The notes under the pieces were generated by a model. That model searched no databases. It worked only from the letters and a program-made list of their open reading frames with translations, and had not been told where the DNA came from. From positions 1 to 64,000 of the forward strand of contig JBFWNN010000024.1 in NCBI GenBank assembly GCA_050251035.1: a DNA stretch of 64,000 nucleotides, given 5' to 3'. The stretch comes from Taklimakanibacter sp050251035 (GTDB lineage: Bacteria; Pseudomonadota; Alphaproteobacteria; Rhizobiales; Aestuariivirgaceae). Shown here piece by piece: positions 33,478 through 42,463 of this stretch (positions are counted from its first letter, which is position 1; the number at the start of each line of letters is the position of its first letter). The position numbers and the translations under genes were made by a program.

Positions 33478-34979
33478 AGGTGATCCCCTTGCGCGACTGG
33501 CTGGTCCATATACGCCGCCACAATCATTCGAGCCTGCAGACGCAGATTCGCGAAGCCCTGGTCGCCGCCATCCTCGACGGGCAGCTGGCGCGTGACGAGC
33601 CCATCCCCTCCACCCGCAAGATGGCCAAGAGCCTCGGCGTCTCGCGCAACACCGTGGTGCTCGCCTATCAGGGCCTGCTCGACGACGGCTATCTCTTCGC
33701 CCGCGAGCGGTCCGGCTATTTCGTCGCCGACAAGGCGCTGGAGACGGCGATCCGGCCGGCGAAGGCGGGTGGCGCAAATGTTACGCCGGCCGGCACCGAC
33801 CCCAACTGGAAGGCGCGCCTCCTCAAGCATCCGGCGGCGCAGGCCAATATCTTCAAGCCGCTCGACTGGCAAAGCTACAGCTATCCCTTCATCTACGGGC
33901 AAGTGGACCACAATCTCTTCCCGCTCGCCGAATGGCGCGACTGCGCCCGCCAGGCGCTGGGCAAGAAATGGCTCGGCACCTGGACCAACGACACCTGGGC
34001 CTTCGACGATCCCCTCCTCGTCGAGCAGATCCGCCGCCGCATCCTGCCCCGGCGCGGCATCATGGCGAGCGACGACGAGATCCTGATCACCCTCGGCGCC
34101 CAGAACGCGCTCTATCTCATCGTGAGCCTCCTCATCGACGACAAGAGCCGCGTCGCCATGGAGGAGCCGGGCTTTCCCGACATGCGCAACATCTTCAGGC
34201 TCAAGACCCAGAATGTCGCGCTGGTGCCGGTCGATGAAGGCGGGCTCACGCTCACCGACCAGGTCGCGGCATCCGATCTCGTCTTCGTGACGCCGAGCCA
34301 TCAGTTTCCGACCACGGCGACCATGCCGCTGGCACGCCGGCTCGATCTCCTCAAGCTCGCCTCCAAGCATAATTTCGCGATCATCGAGGACGATTACGAG
34401 TTCGAGACGAATTATGTGAACGAGCCCTGCCCGGCGCTCAAATCGCTCGATGACGAAGGCCGCGTCATCTATGTGGGCTCGCTGTCCAAGACCCTGTTTC
34501 CGGGCCTGCGCCTAGGCTTTCTGGTGGGACCCAAGCCCTTCGTCGAGGAAGCACGCGCCTTGCGCCGGCTCATGGTGCGCCATGCGCCCAACAACAATCA
34601 GCGCACCGCCGCCCTGTTCCTGTCGCTCGGCCATCACGACACGCTGATCCGCCGTCTGCACAAGGCCTATCGCACGCGCTGGGAGATCATGGGCGCCGCC
34701 CTGCAGACGCATCTGCCGGAATCGGCGCGCATCCCCTCCTTCGGCGGCACCAGCTTCTGGGTGCAGGGCCCCAAGGCCCTCGACAGTGAGACGCTCGCCA
34801 AGCAGGCGGCGGCCCGCGGCATCGTGATCGAGCCGGGACGCATCCATTTCGGCGCCGACGCCGCGCCCGACAATTTCTTCCGTCTCGCCTTCTCCTCCAT
34901 CGAGGAAAAGAAGATCGAGCCCGGCATCCGGCTCCTCGCCGAGACGATCGGCGAGGCGCAGCGTCAGGCGGCGGAATAG
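33465..34979 (+). CDS. MocR-family (GntR/aminotransferase) regulator, TauR-like
   Basis: 504 residues: winged HTH at about 20-85 (LQTQIREALVAAILDGQL, IPSTRKMAKSLGVSRNTVVLAYQGLL) fused to a fold-type I aminotransferase domain with the PLP lysine in VGSLSKTLFPGLRLG and IIEDDYEFE. MocR proteins use PLP to sense amino compounds; TauR activates taurine genes. Divergence from soeABC and a shared box with the xsc promoter support a TauR-like role, but PdxR- or EhuR-type roles are possible. ATG 33465 is used; GTG 33480 is an alternative because neither has a clear ribosome site. Confidence 0.85.
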   Translation: MMGPEVIPLRDWLVHIRRHNHSSLQTQIREALVAAILDGQLARDEPIPSTRKMAKSLGVSRNTVVLAYQGLLDDGYLFARERSGYFVADKALETAIRPAKAGGANVTPAGTDPNWKARLLKHPAAQANIFKPLDWQSYSYPFIYGQVDHNLFPLAEWRDCARQALGKKWLGTWTNDTWAFDDPLLVEQIRRRILPRRGIMASDDEILITLGAQNALYLIVSLLIDDKSRVAMEEPGFPDMRNIFRLKTQNVALVPVDEGGLTLTDQVAASDLVFVTPSHQFPTTATMPLARRLDLLKLASKHNFAIIEDDYEFETNYVNEPCPALKSLDDEGRVIYVGSLSKTLFPGLRLGFLVGPKPFVEEARALRRLMVRHAPNNNQRTAALFLSLGHHDTLIRRLHKAYRTRWEIMGAALQTHLPESARIPSFGGTSFWVQGPKALDSETLAKQAAARGIVIEPGRIHFGADAAPDNFFRLAFSSIEEKKIEPGIRLLAETIGEAQRQAAE

Positions 34980-35981
34980 CTACTCGCAGATCTTGTAGTT
35001 GCCGCTCTTGCCGTGGAGGCCGAGATCGAAATGATAATGCTCGGCATGCGCGGCGTTCGAGCCCGGCCCGAGCACGGTGGTGAAATAGCCACAGGCCGAG
35101 ATGCGCAAAGCCATCAGCCAGCGGCTCTCGACATTGCCGGTCTTGGCGACATTGGCGACCGGCATGCTTTCCTTGCTCGCCAGCCTGAAGGACGCGATGT
35201 CGACGGCGTTGCCGAGGGCATGCTCGCTGATCTTGCCGCTGCCGTCGCCGTTGCGCCCGCGGCACTCGTAGCCGGGACCGGTCGAGATCGCGACCAGCGC
35301 CTCGCCGGTGCGGGCCTTGACCACGGGACCTGCGATGTCGGAGACCCATGAGGTGAACTGCTTGGCGAAGATGCAGTTCAGGATCGGCTCGCCGGGAAAG
35401 TCGACCTTGCCGGCCGGCGATGTGATGGCGCTGATCCGAACCGGATTGACCACCTTGCATTTGCCGCTGGCGGCCGGCATGTCGGGCACCGTGAATGTCG
35501 CCCCGAGCTCCGCCAGCTCCTTTCGGCAGATGGCGAAATCCTCGCCGGGATTTGGCTTCTCGTCGTCCTCCTCCGGCGCGGCTTTGGGCTCGACGGGTTT
35601 TGCCCGCGGGATGACGATGGCGGAAGCGCCGGACCCGTCCGGCTCGGTCTTCTCGCCTCCCCCGGAGTCGGGGATCACAGTCTCATCGGGGGTGGAGGCG
35701 GGTTCTTGCAGCCGCCCGGGTTTTTCGCGCGGGATGACGATGGCGGACGGGCCAGCCGCGTCCGGTCCGGCCTCGCTCGCCTCCGGCTCGGGCGCGGCCA
35801 TCTCCGGCGCCTCGGGCTCGGGTGCTGCGATCTCCGCGGGCGCCTCGGTGCCGGGGCGCATGATCTCCGCCGGCTTGGGCTTCGGCAAGGGCGGCGGCAG
35901 CTTCCGGGCGGCGTCCGCCGCCATCAGCGCAGGCGCGATGCCCAGGGCGAATACCAGACCGCGCAGTGCCATGCGTCTCAT
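34980..35981 (-). CDS. extensin-like C-terminal domain protein
   Basis: 333 residues, exported (MRRMALRGLVFALGIAPALMAADA). Residues 25-145 are a Pro/Glu/Ala-rich linker containing an approximate repeat, PSAIVIPREKP and ASAIVIPRAKP about 40 residues apart. The C-terminal 170 residues are the extensin-like domain, with SEHALGNAVDIASF and HAEHYHFDLG supplying M15-peptidase-like zinc residues, plus several cysteines suggesting disulfides. Probably a periplasmic cell-wall hydrolase-like protein. It is convergent with the MocR gene with no gap. Confidence 0.85.
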   Translation of the reverse strand: MRRMALRGLVFALGIAPALMAADAARKLPPPLPKPKPAEIMRPGTEAPAEIAAPEPEAPEMAAPEPEASEAGPDAAGPSAIVIPREKPGRLQEPASTPDETVIPDSGGGEKTEPDGSGASAIVIPRAKPVEPKAAPEEDDEKPNPGEDFAICRKELAELGATFTVPDMPAASGKCKVVNPVRISAITSPAGKVDFPGEPILNCIFAKQFTSWVSDIAGPVVKARTGEALVAISTGPGYECRGRNGDGSGKISEHALGNAVDIASFRLASKESMPVANVAKTGNVESRWLMALRISACGYFTTVLGPGSNAAHAEHYHFDLGLHGKSGNYKICE

Positions 35982-36031
35982 GCGTTGCCCTCTTCTCCGG
36001 CGCCCTGTTTCATTGCGTTTCGAAGTGAGAT

Positions 36032-37024
36032 ATGGCCTTCAGGATGGCCTCTGAGACGTCCGCTGACAACAAGCTTCTTGCCATCCTATATGCCTGTGGC
36101 GCCGTCGGAATCGCCTCCTCCGGCGATGCGATCGTCAAATGGTTGAGTGGCAGCTATCCGGTCCATCAGGTCCTCTTCATCCGCTGCCTGATCGGGATCC
36201 CCATCCTGACCCTCATCGTCAACAGGAACGCGTCGCTCGCCAGCCTCTGGGGTCCCGGAACCGGCTTGAGCTTAACGCGCGGGCTCATCATGGGTTCCGC
36301 CTATCTCGCCTTCATCCTGTCCATCGCGGCCATGCCCATGGCCGATTCGGTGGCCATCTATTTCGCCATGCCGCTCGTCGTCGCGGTCATCGCCGGCCCG
36401 ATGCTGGGCGAGCGCGTGCGCCTGCATCGCTGGATCGCCATCATCGGCGGCTTCATCGGCGTGATCATCATGATCAACCCGGGAAGCGGCGTGCTCGAGC
36501 CCGCCGCCCTGCTGGCGCTCTATTCCGCCATCGGCTATGCGGTCAGCCAGACCATGGCGCGGCGCATCGTTCGCACCGTGCCGCCTGCCGCCATGGCCTT
36601 CCACACCAACGCCGTCTATCTCGCCATCGCGGTCAGCCTCGCCCTCGTCTTCACCGTCCTCGACATGGGCCAGGTCCAGCACAAGAGCCTCACCTTCCTG
36701 GCGCGGCCATGGCACTGGCCGCCTCTGCTCGAACTCGCGGCAATGGTGCTTCTCGGCGCCAGCGTCGCCGTCGCCATGGTGCTTTTCGGCATGGCCTATA
36801 AGAGCGCCGAATCGAGCTTCGTCGCGCCCTTCGAATACACCGCCATGTTCTGGGCGGTGGTGCTGGGTTTCCTCGCTTTCGGCGACGTGCCGGGTCTCAG
36901 GACGCTGTGGGGCGGCGCCATCGTGCTTCTGGCCGGCCTTTTCATGCTCTGGGCCGACCGGCGGGTCGACCGCCTGGCGGTGAAACCCGTGGGGGTTGTC
37001 GGCACGACGCGTCCAGGAGTATAA
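36032..37024 (+). CDS. EamA/DMT-family transporter
   Basis: 330 residues with ten membrane segments in two five-helix EamA repeats (IVKWLSGSYPVHQVLFIRCL and APFEYTAMFWAVVLGFLAFGD are the recurring signatures). It is likely an exporter of metabolites or amino compounds. It is 155 bases upstream of the alanine dehydrogenase gene and divergent from the extensin-like gene. Substrate not recognisable. Confidence 0.85.
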   Translation: MAFRMASETSADNKLLAILYACGAVGIASSGDAIVKWLSGSYPVHQVLFIRCLIGIPILTLIVNRNASLASLWGPGTGLSLTRGLIMGSAYLAFILSIAAMPMADSVAIYFAMPLVVAVIAGPMLGERVRLHRWIAIIGGFIGVIIMINPGSGVLEPAALLALYSAIGYAVSQTMARRIVRTVPPAAMAFHTNAVYLAIAVSLALVFTVLDMGQVQHKSLTFLARPWHWPPLLELAAMVLLGASVAVAMVLFGMAYKSAESSFVAPFEYTAMFWAVVLGFLAFGDVPGLRTLWGGAIVLLAGLFMLWADRRVDRLAVKPVGVVGTTRPGV

Positions 37025-37135
37025 GCCCCCCGCGCAGACAGGACCGGCGAAGACCTGGCCTGACGCGGCCACGCGAACTGGTGCTACAGGGGCAACCGGC
37101 GACTAGCTAATTCCGACAACCATCAATCCGAATCC

Positions 37136-37155
37136 GCGGGGCAGCGAGGCCCCGC
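37136..37155 (+). promoter_or_regulatory. 7-bp stem-loop in the ald 5' leader
   Basis: GCGGGGC (37136-37142) pairs perfectly with GCCCCGC (37149-37155) around AGCGAG. It ends 24 bases before the ald ATG and upstream of the GGGAG ribosome site. It could be the remnant of a terminator for the DMT gene or a leader structure; no T tract follows. Confidence 0.45.
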
Positions 37156-37179
37156 ATGTCCTTTGGGAGTTTTTCCATC

Positions 37180-38298
37180 ATGCTGATTGGCGTTCCGAAA
37201 GAGATCAAGAACCACGAATACCGGGTGGGCATGACGCCGCTCTCGGTTCGTGAGGCCGTGCGCCACGGCCATGAGGTCTGGGTCCAGACGGGTGCGGGAT
37301 TGGGCATCGGCGCGTCGGATGAGGATTACCGATCGGCCGGCGCGCAGAATGTTCCGACGGCGGAAGAAATCTTCGCCAAGGCCGACATGATCGTGAAGGT
37401 GAAGGAGCCGCAGGCGGTCGAGCGCAAGATGCTGCGCGACGGCCAGATCCTCTACACCTATCTGCATCTCGCTCCCGATCCGGAGCAGACCAAGGACCTG
37501 GTCAAGTCGGGTGCCGTCTGCATCGCCTATGAGACGGTCACCAATTCGCGCGGCGGCCTGCCGCTGCTGGCGCCGATGTCGCAAGTGGCGGGTCGCATGT
37601 CGATCCAGTCCGGGGCGCATTGCCTGGAAAAGGCGCAAGGCGGCTTGGGCGTGCTGCTCGGCGGCGTGCCCGGCGTGGCGCCGGCCAAGGTCGTGATCCT
37701 GGGCGGCGGCGTCGTCGGCACCAATGCCGCGGCGATGGCTCTCGGTCTCGGCGCCGACGTCACCATCCTCGAGAAGAGCACCGACCGGATGGAAGAGCTC
37801 GTCGCGCGCTTCGGCACGCAGCTCAAGACCCTCTATTCGACGCAGGGCACGGTCGAGGACGAATGCGCCACCGCCGATCTCGTGGTGGGCGGCGTTCTGA
37901 TCCCCGGCGCCGCGGCGCCCAAGCTCGTGACCCGCAAGATGCTCAAGGACTGGAAGAACGGCTCGGTCCTCGTCGACGTCGCGATCGACCAGGGCGGCTG
38001 CGCCGAGACCTCGAAAGCCACCACCCATGCCGATCCGACCTATGTGGTCGACGGCGTCATCCATTATTGCGTCGCCAACATGCCGGGCGGCGTGGCGCGC
38101 ACCTCGACCTATGCGCTCAACAACGTGACCCTGCCCTTCGGCCTCAAGATCGCCGACAAGGGCTACAAGCAGGCGCTGCTCGAGGATCACCATCTGCGCG
38201 CCGGCCTCAATGTCTGCAAGGGCAAGGTGACCTACAAGGCCGTCGCCGACGATCTCGGCTACGAGTATGTGCCGGCCGAGAAGGCGCTCGCGGCGTAA
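37180..38298 (+). CDS. ald: alanine dehydrogenase
   Basis: 372 residues, the usual family length. MLIGVPKEIKNHEYRVGMTP (start), KVKEPQ near 72-77 and the Rossmann motif LGGGVVGTNAAAMALGLGADVTILEK at about 174-199 identify it. It converts L-alanine, NAD+ and water to pyruvate, ammonia and NADH. GGGAG precedes ATG 37180; the in-frame ATG 24 bases upstream would extend the conserved N terminus and is rejected. Near xsc and soe genes it may regenerate pyruvate for a taurine:pyruvate aminotransferase, which is not itself in the window. Confidence 0.94.
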   Translation: MLIGVPKEIKNHEYRVGMTPLSVREAVRHGHEVWVQTGAGLGIGASDEDYRSAGAQNVPTAEEIFAKADMIVKVKEPQAVERKMLRDGQILYTYLHLAPDPEQTKDLVKSGAVCIAYETVTNSRGGLPLLAPMSQVAGRMSIQSGAHCLEKAQGGLGVLLGGVPGVAPAKVVILGGGVVGTNAAAMALGLGADVTILEKSTDRMEELVARFGTQLKTLYSTQGTVEDECATADLVVGGVLIPGAAAPKLVTRKMLKDWKNGSVLVDVAIDQGGCAETSKATTHADPTYVVDGVIHYCVANMPGGVARTSTYALNNVTLPFGLKIADKGYKQALLEDHHLRAGLNVCKGKVTYKAVADDLGYEYVPAEKALAA

Positions 38299-38385
38299 CC
38301 ACCGTTTTTGACAGCTCCGTCAAGGCGTAAGACCGTCCGTGGAACAGCTCGCTTGCTGCGGGCTTATCCCGGACGGAGGCGCGTC

Positions 38386-39465
38386 ATGAGGAAAGCGAGA
38401 GTACGCAAGGGGATGCCGAGCGTCGCCCTGAGCAAGGTGGAATTCACCGAACGGTTCAAGGCGCGCTTCTACGACCCGGTCTTTGCCGGCAACGCCCGGG
38501 AGATCGAGGCGCTGCTGCCTCAGGCCTGGATCTCATATCACGACGGCCACAAAGCACCACGCACGCGCAAAGCCGGCAAGAGCTTCGCCGACCCCTCCTA
38601 TGATCTCTCCGTCGAATGGCTTGCCGCGCATCAGGCCATAAAGGCAGCGGAACGCCGCCATCGCGATCGCGCGTCGCCCGCGCGCATCCTCATCATCAAC
38701 GGCTCGATGCGCAGCGACCAGACCTGCCCCGGCGAAGTGTCGAAGAGCTGGCGCCTGGTGACGATGGCGCGCAAGGTCATCGAAGCGAAACGCGGCTTCG
38801 CCGTCGAAGTGCTCGACCTGAGCCGGCTCGCGTCCGAATATGGCCGCGTCATTCATCCCTGCAAGGCCTGCGTCTCGACCGCCATGCCGCTCTGTCATTG
38901 GCCCTGCTCCTGCTATCCCAATCACGCCGTCGGGCAAGTGAACGACTGGATGAACGAAATCTACCCGATGTGGGTCGAGGCGCATGGCATCATGATCGTG
39001 ACGCCGGTCAATTGGTATCAGGCGCCGGCCGGCCTCAAGGCGATGATCGACCGGCTGGTCTGCGCCGATGGCGGCAATCCCGACCCGACCTCGACCCATG
39101 GCAAGGATGCGGCGGCAGCGAAGACGCTCGAGCTCGCGGGCTGGCCTTATCCGCGCCATCTCTCCGGCCGCCTGTTCTCGGTCGTCGTGCACGGCGATAC
39201 ATCGGGTGCGGAGACTCTGCGCCGCATCCTGACCGACTGGCTCACCGACATGGGCCTCGTCCCGGCCGGCTCCAAGGCGTTGCTCGGCCGCTATGTCGGC
39301 TACTATCGCGACTATGCGACGAGCCATGACGATCTCGACGCCGACCGCGCCTTCCAGGAGGAGGTGCGCAATGCGGCCGAGACGCTCGCGGCGGCGGTCA
39401 GGCTCGAGCGCAAGGGCAAGCTTGCGCAGCCCGATGCCGGTCTCGCGGATCCGCGGCCAAAATAA
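38386..39465 (+). CDS. flavodoxin-fold NAD(P)H-dependent oxidoreductase
   Basis: 359 residues. Residues about 100-300 are an NADPH-dependent FMN reductase-like domain: ARILIINGSMRSDQTCPG (phosphate loop), PCKACVSTAMPLCHWPCSCYP (five cysteines) and IMIVTPVNWYQAPAGLKAMIDRL. The first 95 residues form a separate basic extension not typical of the family. GGAGG lies before ATG 38386. The cysteine cluster could bind metal or form disulfides. Physiological substrate unknown. Confidence 0.8.
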   Translation: MRKARVRKGMPSVALSKVEFTERFKARFYDPVFAGNAREIEALLPQAWISYHDGHKAPRTRKAGKSFADPSYDLSVEWLAAHQAIKAAERRHRDRASPARILIINGSMRSDQTCPGEVSKSWRLVTMARKVIEAKRGFAVEVLDLSRLASEYGRVIHPCKACVSTAMPLCHWPCSCYPNHAVGQVNDWMNEIYPMWVEAHGIMIVTPVNWYQAPAGLKAMIDRLVCADGGNPDPTSTHGKDAAAAKTLELAGWPYPRHLSGRLFSVVVHGDTSGAETLRRILTDWLTDMGLVPAGSKALLGRYVGYYRDYATSHDDLDADRAFQEEVRNAAETLAAAVRLERKGKLAQPDAGLADPRPK

Positions 39466-39501
39466 CATTGACCTCGCTCCATGCTCGGATAGCCTGCCGC
39501 C

Positions 39502-39885
39502 ATGATCGAGGCTTTCGCCCTTCTGCTTCTCTGCCAGCTTGCCGGCGAGATCCTGTCGCATGGTTTAGGCCTGCCCATGCCAGGCCCGGTGATCGGGCTG
39601 CTCATCCTCTTCGCCGGTCTCGTCATCGCGCAGAACTTCGGAAAGGTCGACGCCGTATCGGTCAATGACACCGCGCTCGGACGGGCGACCGGCGGACTGC
39701 TGCAGCATCTCTCCGTGCTGTTCGTGCCGGCTGGCGTCGGCGTGATCGATCACTTGAATCTGCTTCAGACTTATGGGCCGATCCTGTTTCTGGCGATCTT
39801 CGTCTCGACCGCTCTCTCGCTCGCCGTCACGGCGCTCACGTTCAGCGCAGTCAAGCACTGGCAATCGGCACGAGGGGTGCCATGA
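39502..39885 (+). CDS. CidA/LrgA family membrane protein
   Basis: 127 residues with four membrane helices; LLLCQLAGEILSHGLGLPMPGPVIGLLILFAG and the segment GLLQHLSVLFVPAGVGVIDH are the family signatures. LrgA/CidA proteins act with LrgB as holin-like or metabolite (pyruvate, acetate-linked) transport components. The stop overlaps the lrgB-like start by four bases. In a region making acetyl phosphate and pyruvate, the reported pyruvate link of LrgAB may be relevant, but this is inference. Confidence 0.88.
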   Translation: MIEAFALLLLCQLAGEILSHGLGLPMPGPVIGLLILFAGLVIAQNFGKVDAVSVNDTALGRATGGLLQHLSVLFVPAGVGVIDHLNLLQTYGPILFLAIFVSTALSLAVTALTFSAVKHWQSARGVP

Positions 39886-40589
39886 CGCCGGCTTTCGACC
39901 TCTGGGTCTATCTCGCCTCGACGCCGCTCTTGTGGCTGACGGTCACCTTGCTCGTATGGATCGCCGCCGACCGCATCGCCATCGCGTCCGGCCGGCATCC
40001 GGTGGTCAATCCGGTCCTCCTGTCGATCCTGGCGCTCGGCGCCGTTCTCATCGTCACCGGCACGCCGTTCGCCACCTATTTCCAGGGCGCGCAGTTCGTG
40101 CATTTCCTCCTGGGCCCCGCGATCGTCGCGATCGCCATCCCGCTCTACCGCAATCTCGACAAGGTGCGGGAGAACCTGCTGCCGATGATCGCCGCCTTGC
40201 TGGCGGGATCGGTGACCGCCGTCGTCTCGGCGCTCGCGGTCGCCGCCGCTTTCGGGCTGCCCGATGCGGTGCTCGCCGCCCTCGCCCCCAAATCGGTGAC
40301 CGCCGGCGTCGCCATGGGCATCGCCGAACAGTTCGGCGGCGAAGCGGCGCTCACCGCCGTGCTCGTCGTCACCACCGGGCTTCTCGGCGCCATCATGGTG
40401 ACGCCGCTCATGAATGCGCTGGGCCTCAAGGACTATGCCGCTCGCGGCTTCGCCGCCCATGGCATCGGCACCGCCAGGGCCTTCGTCGTCGACGAGGTGG
40501 CCGGCACCTTCGCCGGCATCGCCATGGCGCTCAATGCCGTCATGACCGCGCTCATTCTGCCCCTCATCCTCTACTGGTTCATGAAATAG
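39882..40589 (+). CDS. LrgB family membrane protein
   Basis: 235 residues with about seven membrane segments; ALAPKSVTAGVAMGIAEQFGG near 136-156 and ARGFAAHGIGTARAF near 187-201 are diagnostic for LrgB/YohK. It pairs with the overlapping CidA/LrgA gene just upstream and forms the second subunit of that system. Confidence 0.9.
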   Translation: MTPAFDLWVYLASTPLLWLTVTLLVWIAADRIAIASGRHPVVNPVLLSILALGAVLIVTGTPFATYFQGAQFVHFLLGPAIVAIAIPLYRNLDKVRENLLPMIAALLAGSVTAVVSALAVAAAFGLPDAVLAALAPKSVTAGVAMGIAEQFGGEAALTAVLVVTTGLLGAIMVTPLMNALGLKDYAARGFAAHGIGTARAFVVDEVAGTFAGIAMALNAVMTALILPLILYWFMK

Positions 40590-40603
40590 AAAAGGAGACA
40601 TCA

Positions 40604-40891
40604 ATGTCAATGTCCGGCACCGTCAAAGCCATCAAGCATATCGAGAACGACAAGGTGATCGTGACCGAATACCGGTTCGCGCCCGGCGCCAATACCGGCT
40701 GGCACCGGCATGGCCATGATTATGTCGTGGTGCCCCTGATGGACGGCAAGGTGAAGCTGCTCACCGCGCAGGGCGAGACTTTCGCCGAGATGAAGAAAGG
40801 CATGCCCTATTTCCGCAACGAAGGCGTCGAGCACGACGTCATCAACGCCAATGACAGCGAATATGCCTTCATAGAAATCGAGATCAAATAG
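40604..40891 (+). CDS. small cupin-domain protein
   Basis: 95 residues, one cupin barrel. GWHRHGHDYVVVPLMDGKVKL contains the metal-binding histidines and EGVEHDVINA the second motif. AAAGGAG lies seven bases before the ATG, 14 bases after the lrgB-like gene, so they may be co-transcribed. Many such proteins bind small acids or regulate their neighbours; no specific role is visible. Confidence 0.85.
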   Translation: MSMSGTVKAIKHIENDKVIVTEYRFAPGANTGWHRHGHDYVVVPLMDGKVKLLTAQGETFAEMKKGMPYFRNEGVEHDVINANDSEYAFIEIEIK

Positions 40892-40901
40892 GCCATGACG
40901 T

Positions 40902-41672
40902 ATGGTTGACGGCTATATCATCTGCGGCACGCCGCGGACCGGCAGCACGCTTCTGTGCGACCTCCTGGCCGCGACGAAGAAAGCCGGCAATCCCGATTCA
41001 TTCTACCGGCGTCAGACCCTGTCCTGGTGGGCCCGGGAATGGAACCTGCCGGACCCCGACACGATGAGCGCGCGCGCCTACAATATCGCATATCTGAACG
41101 CGGCCGTGAGGGCCGGGAAAGGCGGGACCGGCATTTTCGGCCTTCGTCTGATGCGGGAAAGTCTCGGCGAGCTCTCGGCGGTCCTGGACCAGATCTTTCC
41201 CGGCCTGCCATCGGACAAAGCGCGTTTCGAGAAAGCCTTCGGACCGCTCCTCTATTTGCATCTCTCGCGCGAGGACAAGCTCGCCCAGGCCGTCTCATTG
41301 ATCAAGGCGGAGCAAACCGGCCTCTGGCATGTCGCTCCCGACGGCACCGAGATCGAAAGGCTGGCGCCGCCGCAGGCTCCCCAATATGACTTCGAACGGA
41401 TCACACAGGAGGTCGGCGCGCTCGAGAGCTTTGACGCGGCCTGGAACAGGTGGTTCGAGGATCAGCGCATATCGCCGCTGCGCATCGGCTATGAGACTCT
41501 TTCAGCCGATCCTGCCGCCACATTGACCCGCATCTGCGCGGCGCTCGGCATTGTGGCGCCCAATGCCGCGGATGTGAGGCCGGGCGTTGCGAAGCTTTCC
41601 GACGCGACAAGCCTGGACTGGATGCGCCGCTATCGTCAGGACCGCGACCGAAGCCCCGCTCTGCCGTCATAA
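40902..41672 (+). CDS. Stf0-family sulfotransferase
   Basis: 256 residues. The 5'-phosphosulfate loop is CGTPRTGSTLLCDLL at residues 8-22 and the Stf0-type segment WWAREW..GIFGLRLM follows. It resembles trehalose 2-sulfotransferase-type enzymes that move sulfate from PAPS to a sugar hydroxyl. The gene starts 10 bases after the cupin gene and is followed by an oxygenase, then xsc. Acceptor unknown. Cytoplasmic. Confidence 0.85.
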   Translation: MVDGYIICGTPRTGSTLLCDLLAATKKAGNPDSFYRRQTLSWWAREWNLPDPDTMSARAYNIAYLNAAVRAGKGGTGIFGLRLMRESLGELSAVLDQIFPGLPSDKARFEKAFGPLLYLHLSREDKLAQAVSLIKAEQTGLWHVAPDGTEIERLAPPQAPQYDFERITQEVGALESFDAAWNRWFEDQRISPLRIGYETLSADPAATLTRICAALGIVAPNAADVRPGVAKLSDATSLDWMRRYRQDRDRSPALPS

Positions 41673-41707
41673 AGTTGTCAAGTCACGCGCTAGAGTGCGG
41701 GGCCTTG

Positions 41708-42379
41708 ATGGACCCGCGATTCACGCCCGAGCACCCCTTGCCTTCCTTCGCTGAGCGCCTGGCGACGCTCGACAACGCCCTGCCGTCCGACGAATTCTCC
41801 AGCCTCGTCGAAGAGGTCGAGACGCTGGTCGAGACCGAGCGCAGCTATCTGCCCACGCACAAGAAGGGCGGCACCGTCGCCTATGAGACGCTGGAGCGCA
41901 AGGCGCCGCGCCTGGTCGAGCTCTACCGCTCGCCGGATATCAAGGCGATCGTCTCGGGCATCGTCAAGCTGCCGATCGAGCCGACGCCGCTGCATGACCA
42001 GAGCTCCTGCTCGGTCCTCTTCTATGAGAAGCCGGGCGATCATATCGGCTGGCACTATGACCACAATTTCTACAGAGGCCGGCATTTCACCGTCCTGATC
42101 CCGGTCGTCAACCGCGGCCGCGAGGCCAACGGGCTTTCGCAGGCCAGGCTGATGGTCAAGCAGAACGGCCGCGAGCGCATCATCCCGACGCCACCCAATG
42201 CTATGATCGTCTTCGAAGGTGCCAAAGTGCGCCATAAGGTGACCCCTATCGGCGAAGGCGAGAAGCGGGTCATCTGGAGCATGACCTATTGCGCCGATCC
42301 CCGAAACTCCGCTCTCCAGGGGGTCGCGCGCCGGGTCAAGGACACGGCCTTCTTCGGATTGCGGGCGCTCTGGACCTGA
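41708..42379 (+). CDS. 2-oxoglutarate/Fe(II) oxygenase-like protein
   Basis: 223 residues. The facial triad is readable as HYDHNF (first His and Asp) and VRHKVTPI (distal His), with an Arg shortly after in EKRVIWSMTY for 2-oxoglutarate. LHDQSSCSVLFYEKPGDHIGWHYD is a typical lead-in strand. ATG 41708 follows a G-rich stretch; an upstream TTG is less likely. Between a sulfotransferase and xsc it could act on a sulfo- or sulfate-bearing compound, but its sequence is not TauD-like. Substrate unknown. Confidence 0.75.
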   Translation: MDPRFTPEHPLPSFAERLATLDNALPSDEFSSLVEEVETLVETERSYLPTHKKGGTVAYETLERKAPRLVELYRSPDIKAIVSGIVKLPIEPTPLHDQSSCSVLFYEKPGDHIGWHYDHNFYRGRHFTVLIPVVNRGREANGLSQARLMVKQNGRERIIPTPPNAMIVFEGAKVRHKVTPIGEGEKRVIWSMTYCADPRNSALQGVARRVKDTAFFGLRALWT

Positions 42380-42413
42380 CTGCCCTTCCGAACTGGCGCT
42401 TTCATGGGTCCAG
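42370..42413. promoter_or_regulatory. CTGGACC/GGTCCAG boxes upstream of xsc
   Basis: CTGGACCTGA (42370-42379, overlapping the oxygenase stop) and ATGGGTCCAG (42404-42413) form opposed boxes 37 bases apart centre to centre, 50-90 bases before the xsc start. The second one matches the box at 33465-33477 at the start of the MocR gene (both contain ATGGGTCCAG). A TauR-like regulator binding both promoters is inferred. Confidence 0.5.
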
Positions 42414-42463
42414 ATGCCAGAATAGGGAAAATACGACCTCTTTCCCTGCCGCAGGAGCCTCCC

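Noticed and set aside
37025..37179. Small gene before ald
   Set aside because: Short open frames exist, but they lack ribosome sites and conserved-looking sequence; the hairpin and leader explain the gap better.
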